A stretch of 64,000 bases of DNA from Protonemura montana (GCA_947568835.1 OX387607.1:4650001-4714000), one strand, 5' to 3'. Positions 38,050-51,032 are shown, numbered from the stretch's first letter. Made by a program: numbers and translations. The notes: generated from the letters alone by a model not told the origin.

Positions 38050-39280
38050 AAATATTAAAGATTAAAGGATACAGGACGAATGATTGGTTAGGACTAGGTC
38101 TGGCGGACTTTCAAATTATCTACGAGTCATTAACTAGCACACACTAATTCCAATGCCCGTAGCGTTGCGCCACTGGTCTACCCTCCGCCACCGACGACGA
38201 CAGCGACCTCACAAACGTCACCTCGCTTCCGTTTCCGGTGCGTCGCGGCGCGGCAAGCACTCGTTGGGTGTCGCCGTCGGTCTAGTGTTGCAGAGTAATA
38301 TCTCACTTTCCGGCCTCGCACTTTGCATGCTTTTATTTTGTCGTTTACGTCGATTTCGATTCCGGATCTTTCAAGATATAAGTGGACAAAGCAAGAAAAA
38401 AAAATTTCTTTTCGGCAAAAAGTTCACTCGGCTTTGAGCGAGATTTTGAGCCCAAATGAATGTCGGCGCAGGATAAATGCGATTTTCGTGGACGCCATAA
38501 CGGATTTAAGAGACTATAAAAAAAAAGCTGATAGCAGATAATTCGAATGGGGAAATGGGAAAAAAATATTGCTTAACTTAGCGTATTTTTCTTCAAGTGG
38601 AACACCATTACGTTTTTCCATTTTCGTGACACCACTTCGGGCGACAAGTAGATACGGTTTTGTTTTCTACTTTTTTAAATGGAAATGCATTTTCTATTTG
38701 TGGTCGCGATTTTACACACGAATAGCAACGTGACAAGACAGAAGAAAATCTAGCGAAATGACAAATTTTTACCATTTATAACGTAAAAGGAACCTCCTCA
38801 TAATTAAGTCATAGCTTCATTACTTGCACTAGTCCTTGTATGATTAACTTCAAACCCCTATTCTCATATCCCAATTGCCACACTCTGTACCAATGGGGAC
38901 ACCACTTTGGGGATTCCATTGTTTTGTTTTCATTACAAACTCCTTTTTCATGTCCACCTAATTGAAGATTCCTCATCAGCAAACTTTACCCCCGGACGCT
39001 TTATCCGGCCGTGAAACATAATTACTATCGCGGTTTGGTGCAACTCCGTCTATACCAGCGTCGGTCACAAGCCTAATAAATCCAGACTTAGTCCAGACAC
39101 TAATCAGGGAGACAGGCAAATACAGCGGCGCGGTCAGCGGGTCCCAGCGACGAGCATGGCTGGACACTCTGGAATAATTCGAAGCGACGTCTCCTCTCCC
39201 GGTTTGACGGCCACGGCGTTTGGTGCTGGAGAATGAGGGGGGCAAGAACGTGTTATTGCATCTCTTCACGTCCCTGGGGA

Positions 39281-39290
39281 TATATAAAAT
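39281..39290 (+). promoter_or_regulatory. TATA-like box in intron 2, with hexamer repeats after it
   Basis: GGATATATAAAATGCACC follows a GC-richer stretch (about 38970-39280). At 39315-39335 comes TTCGAG repeated, at about the distance where transcription would begin. It could serve an internal promoter. No downstream exon is recognised. Confidence 0.3.
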
Positions 39291-40884
39291 GCACCGGTCA
39301 GGAGAGTTGGTGTGTTCGAGTTCGAGTTCGAGTTCTAGGGCGCGAGTCTTTCCTGAATTTTGATAAATATGGATGAATCGGTCACGTTACTTGTGGTGTG
39401 GCTATACGCACGCACAGAGAAGTGTAATATGAGAGGACGTGTGATAAGAAAGTTCGCTCGTCCGCGCACTTTTCAATGCATTTTGAGTCATATTTCTTTA
39501 TTCATTAGATTAGAAATGTTGCTGTTCGCGAAATCTGAGGATACATAGATGTTGAATGTAATCGAAACTAAATTTGACAAATTGTTTTGTAAGTATGCTG
39601 ATCAATTTCATTACTGGAAGACAGGATCATTATTATCTGAAAGAAATACCGCATCATTTAATTGTCCCATTAAATTTGTGAAATGGGACGTGATTTCGAT
39701 AGCAATTACGTTTCAGAGAATAAAGCTCGTATTTCTTAATTATTGATGAGAAAATAGAACCATCTGCACATTACTCTGTCTTGCAAATATAATAAATATC
39801 CCTTTGATTTTTCGATAACCCACTCAGATTACTGAGCTAACCATAGCAAGAGCTCTTCAACGGGAATTTGATACGAACACAATCTGCAATTTAAAAAATG
39901 AACCGTCATATTCGAAAACTAAATTCAAATCGAAGAGTGAACGGATCGTGAAAAAAAAAGGGTCTCTGCATGGCCAGATAAAATCATTCTTGCATCAAAT
40001 CGCGTACCGCTGCGCTTGTCAAGCGTTCCTCAAATGTTCGTTCTACGATGCGGACCTGGCTTCGGAACTCATCGATTTGAGTGCACACACGGGGACGAGG
40101 GACATCCGATGTCAAAAAATCACGCGTGCCGCGTTTTTACAGCGCAGAGCACGTGGCGCCCAAATGCAAACTGAAAATCATGTTTGTCCGAGTGAGTCGT
40201 TACGTCTCCAGATTTTCACGCGACGCATGGGAAAACTTTTCCGACCGTGGTGTAGAATTTTCCAGCCCGCGCGCAGTGCGTACACAGTGTGTGCGTCTCT
40301 TTCATCTTCCATTAGCCCCTCGTAGTAAAAATGTTACCACCGCTATTTATAATCTAGTAGAGCAACGCTGCCCTGCACCCGACCACCAGCACCCCGAAAG
40401 AAGACACTTTGAAAACTTTTCGCTACACACGTGACGTTTCCTAATGCGTACACGTGTGATTCGCACAGAAATAACTGTTGTATAAAACCATACTCCACTC
40501 AGTCGTGAACAACATTGTTTCATTCTCTGGAGTAGGTGTATGGCGAAAAAAAAACCAGCTCGACACGGTGTCTCTATCATGGCGTACTCTGTTTTAACAA
40601 ACATACATGTATGTTAAAATGTTTTGATTCATTGTAGAAACATTTTCGCTAGCGTGCCCGTCACTGTCATGGCTTAGCCTGTTTGCTCCTAGTTTTAAAA
40701 GTAACGTTATACTGGTTTCCATTGAGGATTCACGGATAACTGTGGTCATGATCATAATCTGGCTTCCATGTAGTCAATAAAAACCTTGTTTTCAACGGTT
40801 TTTTTAACCTTTAGGAACTGTTATTTTAATAAAGCTTTTTATCCATCCAGATTTTATAGAACATCCGTCGCCGAAAGAGCTAAA

Positions 40885-41150
40885 GCACCGGTTCTCTTGA
40901 TGTGACCAAGGTTAAGCAACGCTATATCGCATCAAATTTCGGATGATTAGTTTTTTTTTTAAGTTATGAGTGAAAAGGTTGATGGGGTAAAACTGTTAAT
41001 TCAACTTTCTTACCTTGCGAGTTGTTCCATTGGTGCTTGTTTCTATGTTTTGAACTAGGATAGTTTTGTCGCTTCTCAAAACCACCCACTATTTCATCGA
41101 CACCATTAGACCAGTGCCATATAGACGTCGTTAAACACCAAAAATTAAAC
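40885..41150 (+). mobile_element. 5S-headed SINE copy, interrupted
   Basis: A head fragment (GCACCGGTTCTCTTGATGTG, AAGGTTAAGCAACGC) at 40887-40930 and a tail fragment (CACCATTAGACCAGTGCC, ACGTCGTTAAACACCAA) at 41100-41145 are separated by unrelated sequence. The order and orientation are right for one degraded or interrupted copy. Confidence 0.6.
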
Positions 41151-44100
41151 AAGTTGAATCTTTGCTGTTTAATTAATAAGTACTTAAAAAAGGACTTTAT
41201 TGGAACTCTCAGATGAATCTGTACTTAAGAAAATTGTGTGCGAAAACGAGAGTTAGGTACAAAAATAGATTTAAACATCCAATTTGGCCAGAATAGCTTG
41301 TTTTTCTTAGGATGGACCCGTGGATTTTTCTGTCTAATTTACGGCCTAGACCTTGTGGACATTGCTTGTTATCTCGCCAAGAGATAGGCGTGGGCCAACA
41401 AACATCCAACACCCACTCGAGGTCGCCAGTCGATGATAACCAAACATTGTTGCAGGCAGCTTGAGCCCGCACACTGCCAGCTGCTGGGAAAAGTGTAAAG
41501 AACACTTTTCACCGACACGGTTTTATTGGAGTCGATCCTGCAGCACGGAACTATTTGTTAGGGTCACGTGGACAAGAAAAAAACTTCTCGACTTGTTTCG
41601 ACTTTGGATCCAAACCTCACTACGTCTTATCAAGTTCTATGAGTATCTGGATGTGTTACATCCGTAGCGGTTTCTTCATCTGCACCGCGAATATACGGCC
41701 AAGTGACGGGCAGTTAAAGAGGTCTGCAACCGTAATTGGAAGGTTTACCAGTTGTAGACGAGGGAAAGTGAAACGGAGCATCAGCTATCAAGTATTTATG
41801 CGACTACTACTGTATCTTGTTCTCTACATTGAGACATTACGAATCTTTGCAAGACGAGTTTATATATAACTGCTATTAATCAATCTTCAATCCGTAAATA
41901 GACTTTACGGAAAGAACACAATGCTAATGCGAAATCGATTCGATTTTCTATAAAAGGTTTTGCGAGAAAAGCGTTTGAAAACTTATTGAAAATGCAAATT
42001 TTTCATTAACATCCTCGAATTGGCAAGCGAATTTGACGGCATTTTTATCGCCGTCTACGACGAGAAAGTTGATCGATAACATTGAAGATGTCAGCCCAGA
42101 GAATAATGATCGAATTGAATAATAAAATAAAAAAAACACTCTGGGTCGTGATGGTCCTGCACCTGACTGGTTCTCGAAGCCGACATAATTTACATCGGAA
42201 ATTTGATCGCACTACAAGCGCTGCGACTGAGTTTAGGGGCAAGACGTAATACACCACGGCACACTGGGCGCAGAGAGGATCGAGCCTAGGCGAACAATTG
42301 AAATCTGTGAGGCGAATGGCATAATTGCTAATGCAAAGTTCTGATCTCACGCGAGTGTGTGTGTGTGACAGAGATAGAGAATGAGAGAGAGCTAGTGGCT
42401 TAAAGCACAGTGGATGAAATGAGATGACGAGAACTTGCTGTAGAAAATCCAATTTTCGCGTCCGAATTCTCGAAGAACTTGACAATGGAGAGCTCTGGGC
42501 CCCTGCGCGTGGTAAGGCGATATTGTGCTACGGAAGAATGCGTATAAACCGGACTTTATTACGGCAAATCCCAGAAATTAACTCTTCGAATGATCTACAG
42601 CTTCTTCTGCAATCGCTTTTTTTTGTGGTACATTCGTTGCGCGCCAACGACTGTGGTCATGAGAGATTGGCAGGGAGATTGACGGTGTGGCATAAATATC
42701 TTATCTTTACGTTTTAATTCACGCCCATGGTTGTATAAATTTTATCTGCAAATCCCTTGTCGTTTTATGCAAAAAAAAAACTGGGGGCGTTGGAAGAACT
42801 GTTACGGGGTAGAACGGAATTTGGTACCCGATAAATTTATTCCGGTCCCAAACCGACGGTTGACTTGTAATCCCTATGCAAAAACACGATCAATTGTAAA
42901 TTTTTACTCCTCGCCGAGTTTAAAACTGGGACGCAAACGGCCAAATGAACGTCAGTGTACTGAACCTAAGCCAATGAGAATTGACACTTTTATCCGTGCG
43001 TAATCCAAAAATTTAGCAAACTCGGTTAAAAAGAATAATTGCAAATTATTTAAATTCGTAACATTATTGCGCATATAAAAATTATTTCTGCGGCCGGTCA
43101 CATGATCGCTTATGTCGCTTGGTTAATAAAAACTTGTACCCGCCCCGCTTATGGATATAAAATGTTGGCATAAAGCAGGGATATCACCTCGCTACATCAG
43201 TAGTAAAAGCATAGTAGCGTGCTTGTGTGCACATACATTTAATAATGAGAGCATAGACTAATGAGAGTACAGCCGACCAGACCAGTCAGCCAAAAACACG
43301 GTTGGAAGGTGACCAAACACTGCGCATGGCTGCCGTAATATTAAAAAGTAAAAATTTCAGAAACCTTTTCAGCAGTTTTTTTTTTTGTCCCATGGGGCAG
43401 GTGGGTAAGGGTATTTGAAACCAGAACAAGCCTTAGCAAAAGTACTCTAATCTAACTTCACTTTTTCATATAAAGTATCATGCATTTTTCTACAAGTTTT
43501 CTCACATGTAACGTTACTTTAATACTGTGTATTATTTTTCTTTTTCATAGAGAGGTCAGAATTGATTATGAACTAAAATGTTAGGCCATAGGGGATCGTT
43601 AGGTACTTCAATAAAACTTCATGTTTATAGAGTGGAACGTATGCGCATTGAAATTATTTAACCTGATCAGCTTTCCAGCTTGGTATTTGTGACTTAATAA
43701 CGTCTAATTCCCCGTAAGTCTCAGAGATAGGCCACCAAATCTTCCACCAAGACCAATTCTTAAAGGCCTTTGCGTACCTTGCACTGCCAAACAATTTTGG
43801 TCTTGGTCACTATTTATTTCAAAACGTATTACAACATTACTTGTCAGGATCGCGAAATCCAAAGGTAAGCCAGGCCAATACGAACAAGGCGAATTACCAG
43901 CCTTCGATCGAGATTAGAGCAAAATAACATCTCCTACTTAGCTACTAAGGAATCCTGGATCTTATTTCTGACCTTCTTTAATTCTGTTTCTTCCTGAAAC
44001 GCACTTGTAAATCGTCTCCCAAGTGTGCATGTACTATTTATGTAAGAAATATTATCGTTAGGTTTTTTTTACAGGAGTAAGAATTAGTCCCAAAGCTGCT

Positions 44101-44208
44101 GTGATGTCGTAAAATGCAGTAACGCTTGCTGGCAACGTAACGGTGATAATCTCAACATGGCGCTCATTTTCACTTTCACCAACTTAACCACATGGCGTTC
44201 TGTTGCAG

Positions 44209-44266
44209 AAATACGTGAGCGAGGGCAGCACCGTACGGGATTGCGAGGCGCAGTGCAAGGAAAAAG
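44209..44266 (+). CDS. Ly6/uPAR-like protein, exon 3 (middle of the domain)
   Basis: A 58-base exon reading KYVSEGSTVRDCEAQCKEK plus one base. The acceptor is TGTTGCAG at 44208 and the donor AAAAAG|GTAGGT at 44266/44267. It begins on a codon boundary, as exon 2 requires, and its leftover G joins AT of exon 4 to make GAT (Asp). It supplies two of the ten cysteines (RDC and AQC), forming with the previous exon the run NHCVKYVSEGSTVRDC, a spacing expected for the middle of an Ly6 domain. Its GC content is clearly higher than the AT-rich intron on both sides. It is too short to stand out as an open frame; the evidence is splice sites, phase on both sides and cysteine placement. Skipping this exon would shift the frame of exon 4. 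Confidence 0.83.
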
Positions 44267-45747
44267 GTAGGTACCTGTACCACCGAGTCAAAGCACCCCA
44301 AAGTCCTAACAATTCACAAGACGAAAAGGGACAGCAACCGCACAAATAGCATCACTTGCATTTCAAAACACATTCACAAAGCACCGATAGCATCACTTGC
44401 TTCGACACAAAATCGCAACGCAAAATAAATTGTAGATCACCAAAAACTATCTGCTTTCTTGTAGCTAAAAATCACTGACTTTTCCAGCACTCTTTATCGT
44501 TAAGAAAATAAATTGTGGTTGACATTTTGAAAACCTTGATAAAATCGTACGAAAGACAAAATCTTGTACAACTCTTGACGCATAATTGAATTTCACGTTT
44601 TGTGTAACCAGTGGCGACGTTTTGTTAGATATAAAATTAAATGTGGCATTTTTTGTGATATAAAACAAAATATTAAATGCATTTCCCACCATTTTAAATG
44701 CATGCACTTTACCGGCGCGACAGCTAAACTTGCAAGACGAATCGTAGTTTAATCTCTCTGTTCTTGAGAACAAGCCAAACCAAAGTTTTACCATTGAGTT
44801 TATAGGTATCGTCAGAGGCCCAACGTTAGTGTTAACTTTCTGCTGAGAAAACGAGCCAGCCACGTATGGTAACATTAAGTGCCACCCGATGAGGCTTGCG
44901 GCCGTCCTTTTTTACAAATATTTACAGTTAAATAATTACAACTCAAAATATCAACACGTGTGTTGCTATTCCGCTAATCTTTGATCGAATACAAGTAATC
45001 TCCGAGAAATAACTCCATAGCACACGAATCAACGGTGACTCCACCTGGTTTTTGTTGTTAAAATAGTAATTTCGCGGACATTTTTGCACGAAGACGAAAA
45101 CGGTTACATTAACGCTGACCCTCTGACTAAATCCATAAACTCAAGGCTAAAATGTAGCAGGCCTACCGCACCCTGGCACCTCCACCGCTAAAAAGCTTGT
45201 GCGTCTGGGCACAGCTTACCTATCCAAAGAGGCGCTGTTCCATTCTCTCCCTCATCACCTTCGTCATCAGCTTGCTAAATCACCTCCGGGCGGCATCCCG
45301 CTCTCCCCACTCCCCCACTCCTGAAACAAATATTAACTTTTGCTACATTTTCAGCATAGCATATATATCTTAAGCATGCTGTAACATCCCCTTGGAAACA
45401 CAAGTCTGTAGTTACTTTTCCTCGTGTAAAGAAAAAGTATACCTGTATTAGATTTCTTATAAATTTCACAGCTAAAGTTACACAGTAGTTTTCACTAGAA
45501 GTAGTCATCAGCTTCAAGTTGTTAGTAGGTATTGGTAGACACTTTTGAATGGAATTAAATTTGCTTCTGTAGCTTAAGGCGTAGTTTTTTTTAAGATATA
45601 TCTATATCTAATGAAAAGCTTTTTTAACAATACCGTTCGCTAAACCGCTGTACATAGTAGGCTACATACCAATTGATGTATTGCCACTCGCCTCTGCCTG
45701 TACCAAAGACAATTCTCTCAATTATCTAATAGTGGTTGCTTTTTCAG
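44267..45747 (+). other. Intron 3 of the Ly6-like gene (1.5 kb)
   Basis: Bounded by GTAGGT and TTTTTCAG. Near its start the 14-mer ATAGCATCACTTGC occurs twice (44346 and 44387). A family-B dispersed repeat lies at 44790-44960, and TGGCACCTCCACC, also found at 8.7 and 10.2 kb, lies at 45174. Confidence 0.75.
44790..44960 (+). repeat. Dispersed repeat family B, copy inside intron 3
   Basis: GAGTTTATAGGTATCGTCAG, TTAACTTTCTGCTGAGAAAA, ATTAAGTGCCACCCGATGAG and GCTTGCGGCC, then an AT-rich end. It extends further upstream than the 2.8-kb copy. Part of it (GAGTTTATAGGTATAGTCAG) also occurs at about 30537. Confidence 0.7.
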
Positions 45748-45875
45748 ATGCTTGGGGGACAAAGATTTTCTGCTGTCAGGAAGACGGTTGTAACGCGAGT
45801 GGTCTGCCGTCGGCGTCTACAATTCTGCTCGTGCTTTCCCCCGCCTTGATCAGCATGAGAAGACTGGCCTTTTAA
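45748..45875 (+). CDS. Ly6/uPAR-like protein, exon 4 (C-terminal half, anchor and stop)
   Basis: The last coding exon follows a CTTTTTCAG acceptor ending at 45747. It reads DAWGTKIFCCQEDGCNASG: the CC pair and the closing CN are the hallmark end of Ly6/uPAR domains. Then come a small-residue linker (LPSAS) and a hydrophobic stretch (TILLVLSPALI) ending SMRRLAF and TAA at 45873-45875. A small-residue site followed by a hydrophobic tail fits a GPI-attachment signal, but two arginines near the very end are less usual, so a simple transmembrane anchor is possible. N in CNAS is also a glycosylation sequon. With exons 2 and 3 this gives 106 residues from the split Val codon; with the candidate exon 1 the protein would be 131 residues with cysteines at 34, 37, 50, 62, 69, 82, 86, 98, 99 and 104. 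Confidence 0.87.
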
Positions 45876-47629
45876 TCTCTTCAGCTTAACTAGGCCAGCT
45901 CGACGGGGGTGCCGGCAAACAGTTCCAGACCATCTTGAAATTACTTCAAAAAAAAAAAATACTAAACGAGAAACACGATGGGGACAGAAGGAAAATTACG
46001 TTACGACTGCACCGAGGTTATTAGAGCTTTGTTTAACTTTTTGAAGAGTATCGAAGGAACAAATTCTAAAGTGTTGAGAATTTTAAAAACGGATTTTTCT
46101 AAGTTTTAAAAATATGGATTTAATGTAATGGGGTCACTTTGATATGAATTTTTAACGACTTGACAAGTTTGGCATTATGACATTTTTTGATAAAAGAAAA
46201 CGCCCGGTTGATTTTTGGTGCGCGAAAATGGCGAGTAGTTGGCGCTGCGAGAAATTCTCGTCAAGCTACGTCTGTTCTCGCAACTTTTTGGCATACCAGG
46301 GATGAGATGAACTAATTGTTTTTGTTTCGCCGTATAATTATACGGGAGGGTGATGGGTGGGATGGGGAGGGGAGGGGGTAGTGTCACATTCCGTGCATTC
46401 GCTGACGGTCTGTTGTTTAATTACAGTCTGACCTCTGGAGACTGCAGTCGCGCCCAAAAAGTATATTACTCGCAAATTTGCCAGCGCAAAATTTGCCCCA
46501 AAATTAAGTGTCAACGCCGGGAAATTCAGTAGGCAACTAAAATTTGACACAGTTTCAATTCCAAGTCATTTGCATAAAAATCGTGAGAGCATTTTTATTC
46601 CCCCACTTACGTTCAGTTCGTTAAATTTAAGACGACAGCCTCGTCTTATTTATCTAGTCAAGACTCGGAATGCAAGTTATGGAATTGGAATCCACGTTTC
46701 CACGTTCCACTCTAGATTACATCTAGGGTCTCTCGTAATACAATTTCTGTTTTAAAAATTCTTAAACATATACAAAAATAGTGCATATAGCCAAGAAAGG
46801 CGCAACGAAAACTGGGTTAACTGCGTAACAATGAGATGAAATTGAGCAAATTTAGGTCGATATCGCTTTAAAATAAAGATAGACGTATTTCGGGCCCGTG
46901 AGAAACACATTTAGAAAGCTGTAATGATAACAATGATAAAACTTGGTAATAAGTAGTGGCGGTCGACCGGGTTCATGTCCCACTGCTGAAAAGCCAAGTC
47001 GGGAAACACAGTTTCAGAATAGAGCAAAACTAGAAACGTTCACGTTTTGCACTGAAACGTTTTTAGTTAATTACGACCGGGACCCTGTAGAAAATATAAT
47101 AGAATAACAATTTGCGTTTCGGTCATAGTTTTAAAGGAGAGGGTCGATATCTGCTAGCACACAACTATAATGTTATGCAATTGCCTTCTCGTCATTAGTA
47201 CGATATCGCCCTTTATGATGATAAGCGGAAAATGGTCATGAGTTAGAAAAAAACGAGGAAATTTGACCCGTGCATGCAGTGGTCTCTTGAGAAAATATTT
47301 CGGCAAAATTTAAACATTGGGAAATGGGCAAAATTTAATGTGAAGTCCAAAAATAAATAAATAAACGGAAAAGAATTTATCCCAGTAAGAACGAAGTTGT
47401 GATCTGGTGTGTTCAGATCTACTACTACACACCCATTGAAACAATTTTCGAGAGGAAGAAAGATATCTTGCTCATCGTAAACACTTGTAAATAAAATCCG
47501 TATCGCTTATATTCTATTGTGATGGCGCTATAGAGTCGATCAAACCAAAACGGAATGAAGCATTTAAGAAAGAAGTTTTTTACCTAATTTACCTTTGCCA
47601 AATCTCTCACCTCATAAACTCGAAACATA
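45876..47629. other. Probable 3' untranslated region and downstream DNA
   Basis: AT-rich sequence after the Ly6 stop codon, with an A-run at about 45947, the G-rich tract at 46.35 kb and the candidate poly(A) signal. No other gene is visible. Confidence 0.4.
46872..46877 (+). terminator. Possible poly(A) signal for the Ly6-like gene
   Basis: AATAAA, the first exact copy I found downstream of the stop codon at 45875. It would imply a 3' untranslated region of about 1 kb. AT-rich DNA produces such hexamers often, so this is only a candidate. Confidence 0.25.
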
Positions 47630-48265
47630 AACCTAGGTTCAGTATTACAACTTTCTCAACTCATAGATAAAGAGTGAGTTAAGATAATTGTCATAGCGAC
47701 ATCAACCACATGCAGAGAAATCCAGATGTTTCTGTGAGTTAGAGGCCAAACTCAGGTTTGAAAAATGTTGTAAGACCGGACCTACTGTCTACTGCATCTA
47801 CTTAGTTCCGGTTTTACCAAAATCTCGCTTCCTAGTTGAAGTGTTATTTGAAACTATTGCCATGGCGATTTTCAATCAAATGCAGTGAAATTCAGACGTT
47901 TCTGTGAGTTAAAGATCCAACTTACAGTTGAGTGGTTGTTTTCAGAGCCATGGTTTGATGTTATGATGTGTTTTTCGGTTTTGCTCTGCGTTGAAGAGGA
48001 TTGCGGCCCTAGAAAGGGTCTCACGTTTCGACGTTTCGACGAGGCACGGCTAGTCATCTTCAGGAGAATGATAATGTTTATGTTTTTTTTATGATAAAAC
48101 CTAATCAACATCATTCTCAACATCAAACGTCTAGACGTGAGACTCTTTCTAGGGCCGCAAACCTCTTCAACGCAGAGCAAACCCGAAAAACACACCATAA
48201 CATCAAACTTATAGTTGACTATTTTTGGTAATACCAGACCTTAGTACTACTACAACTATTTAACA
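47630..48265. repeat. Complex fold-back region, two nested inverted repeats
   Basis: A first fold-back lies at 47636-47785 (TTCAGTATTACAACTTTCTC against the reverse of TTGAAAAATGTTGTAAGACC). A second has arms of about 80 bp at 47953-48033 and 48128-48209: both read, one reversed, TTTGCTCTGCGTTGAAGAGG, TTGCGGCCCTAGAAAG and GTCTCACGT. Between the arms is GTTTCGACGAGGCACGGCTA and CATCTTCAGGAGAATG. Related sequence (family C, ACATGCAGTGAAAGTCA-like) occurs at 47700, 47860 and reversed at 56600. Confidence 0.8.
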
Positions 48266-50991
48266 ATCTTCTTGATTTAAATCGTTACTTTTGCCTTAAT
48301 TAATTACACAACCCATAATTTTAACAAATAACTAGAGTAATGACAAAATATGCATGCATATATTTGTTCGAGAAACCATCACACGGTAATAACTGTTCAC
48401 TTCGCTGCCGTGCGTTCGCAAGAGAGCAATATCCTAACAGAGTTGTAATAATTACTTCCCTTGGCATCGAGTTATTTACATTCACATTTATTTGGAGACA
48501 CGAAGGTATGTTAAAATTCTAATATCAACGTTTAAAACGCGGGTAATACTATCGATTCCAAAATGCTTTACCCATTACCCGAATGCACCCAAAACTACCG
48601 CAGAACTTAGGCTATGTTTTCACCGATCATCTTGATTAGTAAGATAGGAGTACCAATTTTTGATTGATTCTAAAGAAAAAATGCTTGTTCACATGGTTTT
48701 ATATATATATATAAGCTATAGAAATAATTGAATCCAAATTATTGTAGGTTTTGAAAGCTAGATATTAAATGCACGACCGTAATAAAAAAAAAAAACGAAT
48801 CGAGATCAATCAGCAACAATAGGTAAATATACTTTATGTGCAACTTTTGTTCCCAATGTTTGTTCTGCCTTCTAGAAATAAGTGAAAAACAAAACACACT
48901 CACACACACGAGTTTTTTTAAGATAAGACTTTTCGTGAAGTGAAAGAAATGTCATAGCTGCTAAATTGACTTTGTTTTTCTCGTTAGGTACGGAAATATA
49001 TGCGCACCTGAGCGTGTAAGTGCTATTGTATTTTAAATGAAACATTATATTCTAAATCACTTTGTGAAAACAACACATAATATTCCATTTTGTAGAAAAA
49101 CAAAAATATTATACTACTCGTTCGAAAAATGTATAGGTACATTTATTTATAAATATTCATTACTATATTATAGATGTTTCATCTTTTAAAACTCTAACTC
49201 AATGAATAAAATTGCTAAATTTGAAATAACGAATGGTTTGTTATGAAATAAATGAACATTTTTGCAAGTGGCCATCGTGAAAACTTGGCTAATTTTTGGC
49301 TACGTTTCGACTACACATTTGGCAGCAAATTCGTGAAAATCCCCTCCGGCTCTTTCATAAAATTACTTAATAATCAGATTTTGGCCCGCTGATGAACGAT
49401 AATCCCTTAAAACTTCTTGAGAGCCAATTTTGCAAAATTCAGCTAAAAATATAACCTCCGATTAAAGCGACTCGTCTTCATGGTCACAGCCAAAGAGATA
49501 ATTCCATTTGTATCTGAACCTCCGCTGCTTCTAGCGCTGGAAATGGTCAAACTGGCTCCACAGCGAAAAAAAATATATGTATAGGAAACATAAATCGTAT
49601 CATCACTAAAAAAAAGACGCAGATTTCAAACAAAGCGCAAAAACTTTGCAAAATTGAATCATTTCAAAATGGCGAACCATTACGTTCCTCAACAATATAT
49701 CTAAATAAATATTAATATCAGTGTAAGATGAATTGTAGCATGTAGGCATTGTGAAAATAAACGAAAATAATTTTGTCTGAAAAAACTCCCAAGCGGATCG
49801 TGATTTCTACCGGGGCTGGACGACTCGAGCGAACGGTCTGCATGCCTGTGATTGATTGTAGAGCGTGGACAATGCTTAAACGCAACCAGGGAAGGCGTTG
49901 AAAGTAGTGAAAAACAGTGCCCATTATCTCAGCTCTCGAAACGGTCTAGCGCACCTCCCCCCTATCCCAGCCCCGATCCAACGCCGCGGTGCTCGGACCA
50001 AAAGAATCGATGCGAAATGCGATCCCCAAAAACTGCAAGCCACGACACGAAAATTGTGGCTCGCTCGAAAAAAGAAAAGGGCTCTGACACAAAACCGCAC
50101 GAGGTACACATGCAGGATTTAAAAAATCGACGCCGTACCGAGGATAGGATTTTCCAGCGACGTTAAGGATCAAGTTTCATTTGTATGGCTTTGGAGTCAT
50201 GCTGGATGAAATGCGATTCCTTGTCCCACTGTTCCTGTGTTGCGAATGTGGTCGTTGGCAATCCGTCGCCAGGCGCATGCATTTAAAGTGGGATAGAAGG
50301 AAAGTATAATCGATGTATTTATATACTTTCAGATATTCCAAGTTGGGCTATTTTTAAAAGCAATGTTTAATAATTAATACTAATTGGATGAACGTAACGA
50401 GCAAAGCGAAAACTTTCATTTTTAGCGGTCAGAGAAAATTTGTGTTTGTGTTTTTTGTGATTTTGTGCGCATTTTTTTTTTTCAGAATTTCTAATTAATT
50501 TCTTGCTATTTGTTCTCTCACAAGAAGCTATCAAAAATTCAATTTGTAAAGTGTTTGCATCTCCTTTATTAGAGTCTCAGTATTATTTCACGTAATTTGA
50601 AACACTTCTCTCTTTTTTTATTAGCACAAAGAACCAATACGCTCATCCCTAAACGCGACTCAACTGGCGAGCGGAGCGCTCCTGTAATCTATCATCAACC
50701 AGTTTTCAAGGATAGCATAAAAAAAAATCCTGGCTAGTTATCACCCGCCTAGTCGCCGGCATCTGCAAGTCTTAACCGTAAACCAAAACCAATTAAGGTG
50801 CTACGTTTCTCTTCCTTTTGGTAACAAATCAATTTCGCAGAAAAAAAAAAATTTAACTTGCCATGAAAAAGAAAACGAAAATAAGTATTAAGGGCAAGAA
50901 GATTGCGGAGGTAAAGAGAAGAAGATGGCGTCACAAATTGGTAAACTTTTCTCTGGCCACGTCACGAAGCGCTGGTGGGAGTTTTGATCCC

Positions 50992-50998
50992 ACGTCGT

Positions 50999-51030
<32 letters not shown>

Positions 51031-51032
51031 TA
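50992..51032. repeat. Trinucleotide (CGT)n repeat
   Basis: CGT units with occasional CGC changes. It gives serine or threonine runs in short frames that I regard as spurious. Confidence 0.9.

Larger units (their letters stand above)
33243..44208 (+). other. Intron 2 of the Ly6-like gene (11 kb)
   Basis: Bounded by GTAAGT at 33243 and TTGCAG at 44208. It contains the 114-bp triple repeat, the 163-bp array, a TATA-like site near 39283 in a GC-richer island, and an interrupted copy of the 5S-headed SINE. Open frames inside it (for example 33832-34368 and 39948-40325) have no recognisable domain and I do not call them genes. Confidence 0.75.

Noticed and set aside
36918..38147. Chain of overlapping 88-codon frames
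   Set aside because: They repeat exactly with the 163-bp satellite unit. The unit is not a multiple of three and each frame ends at the same stop.
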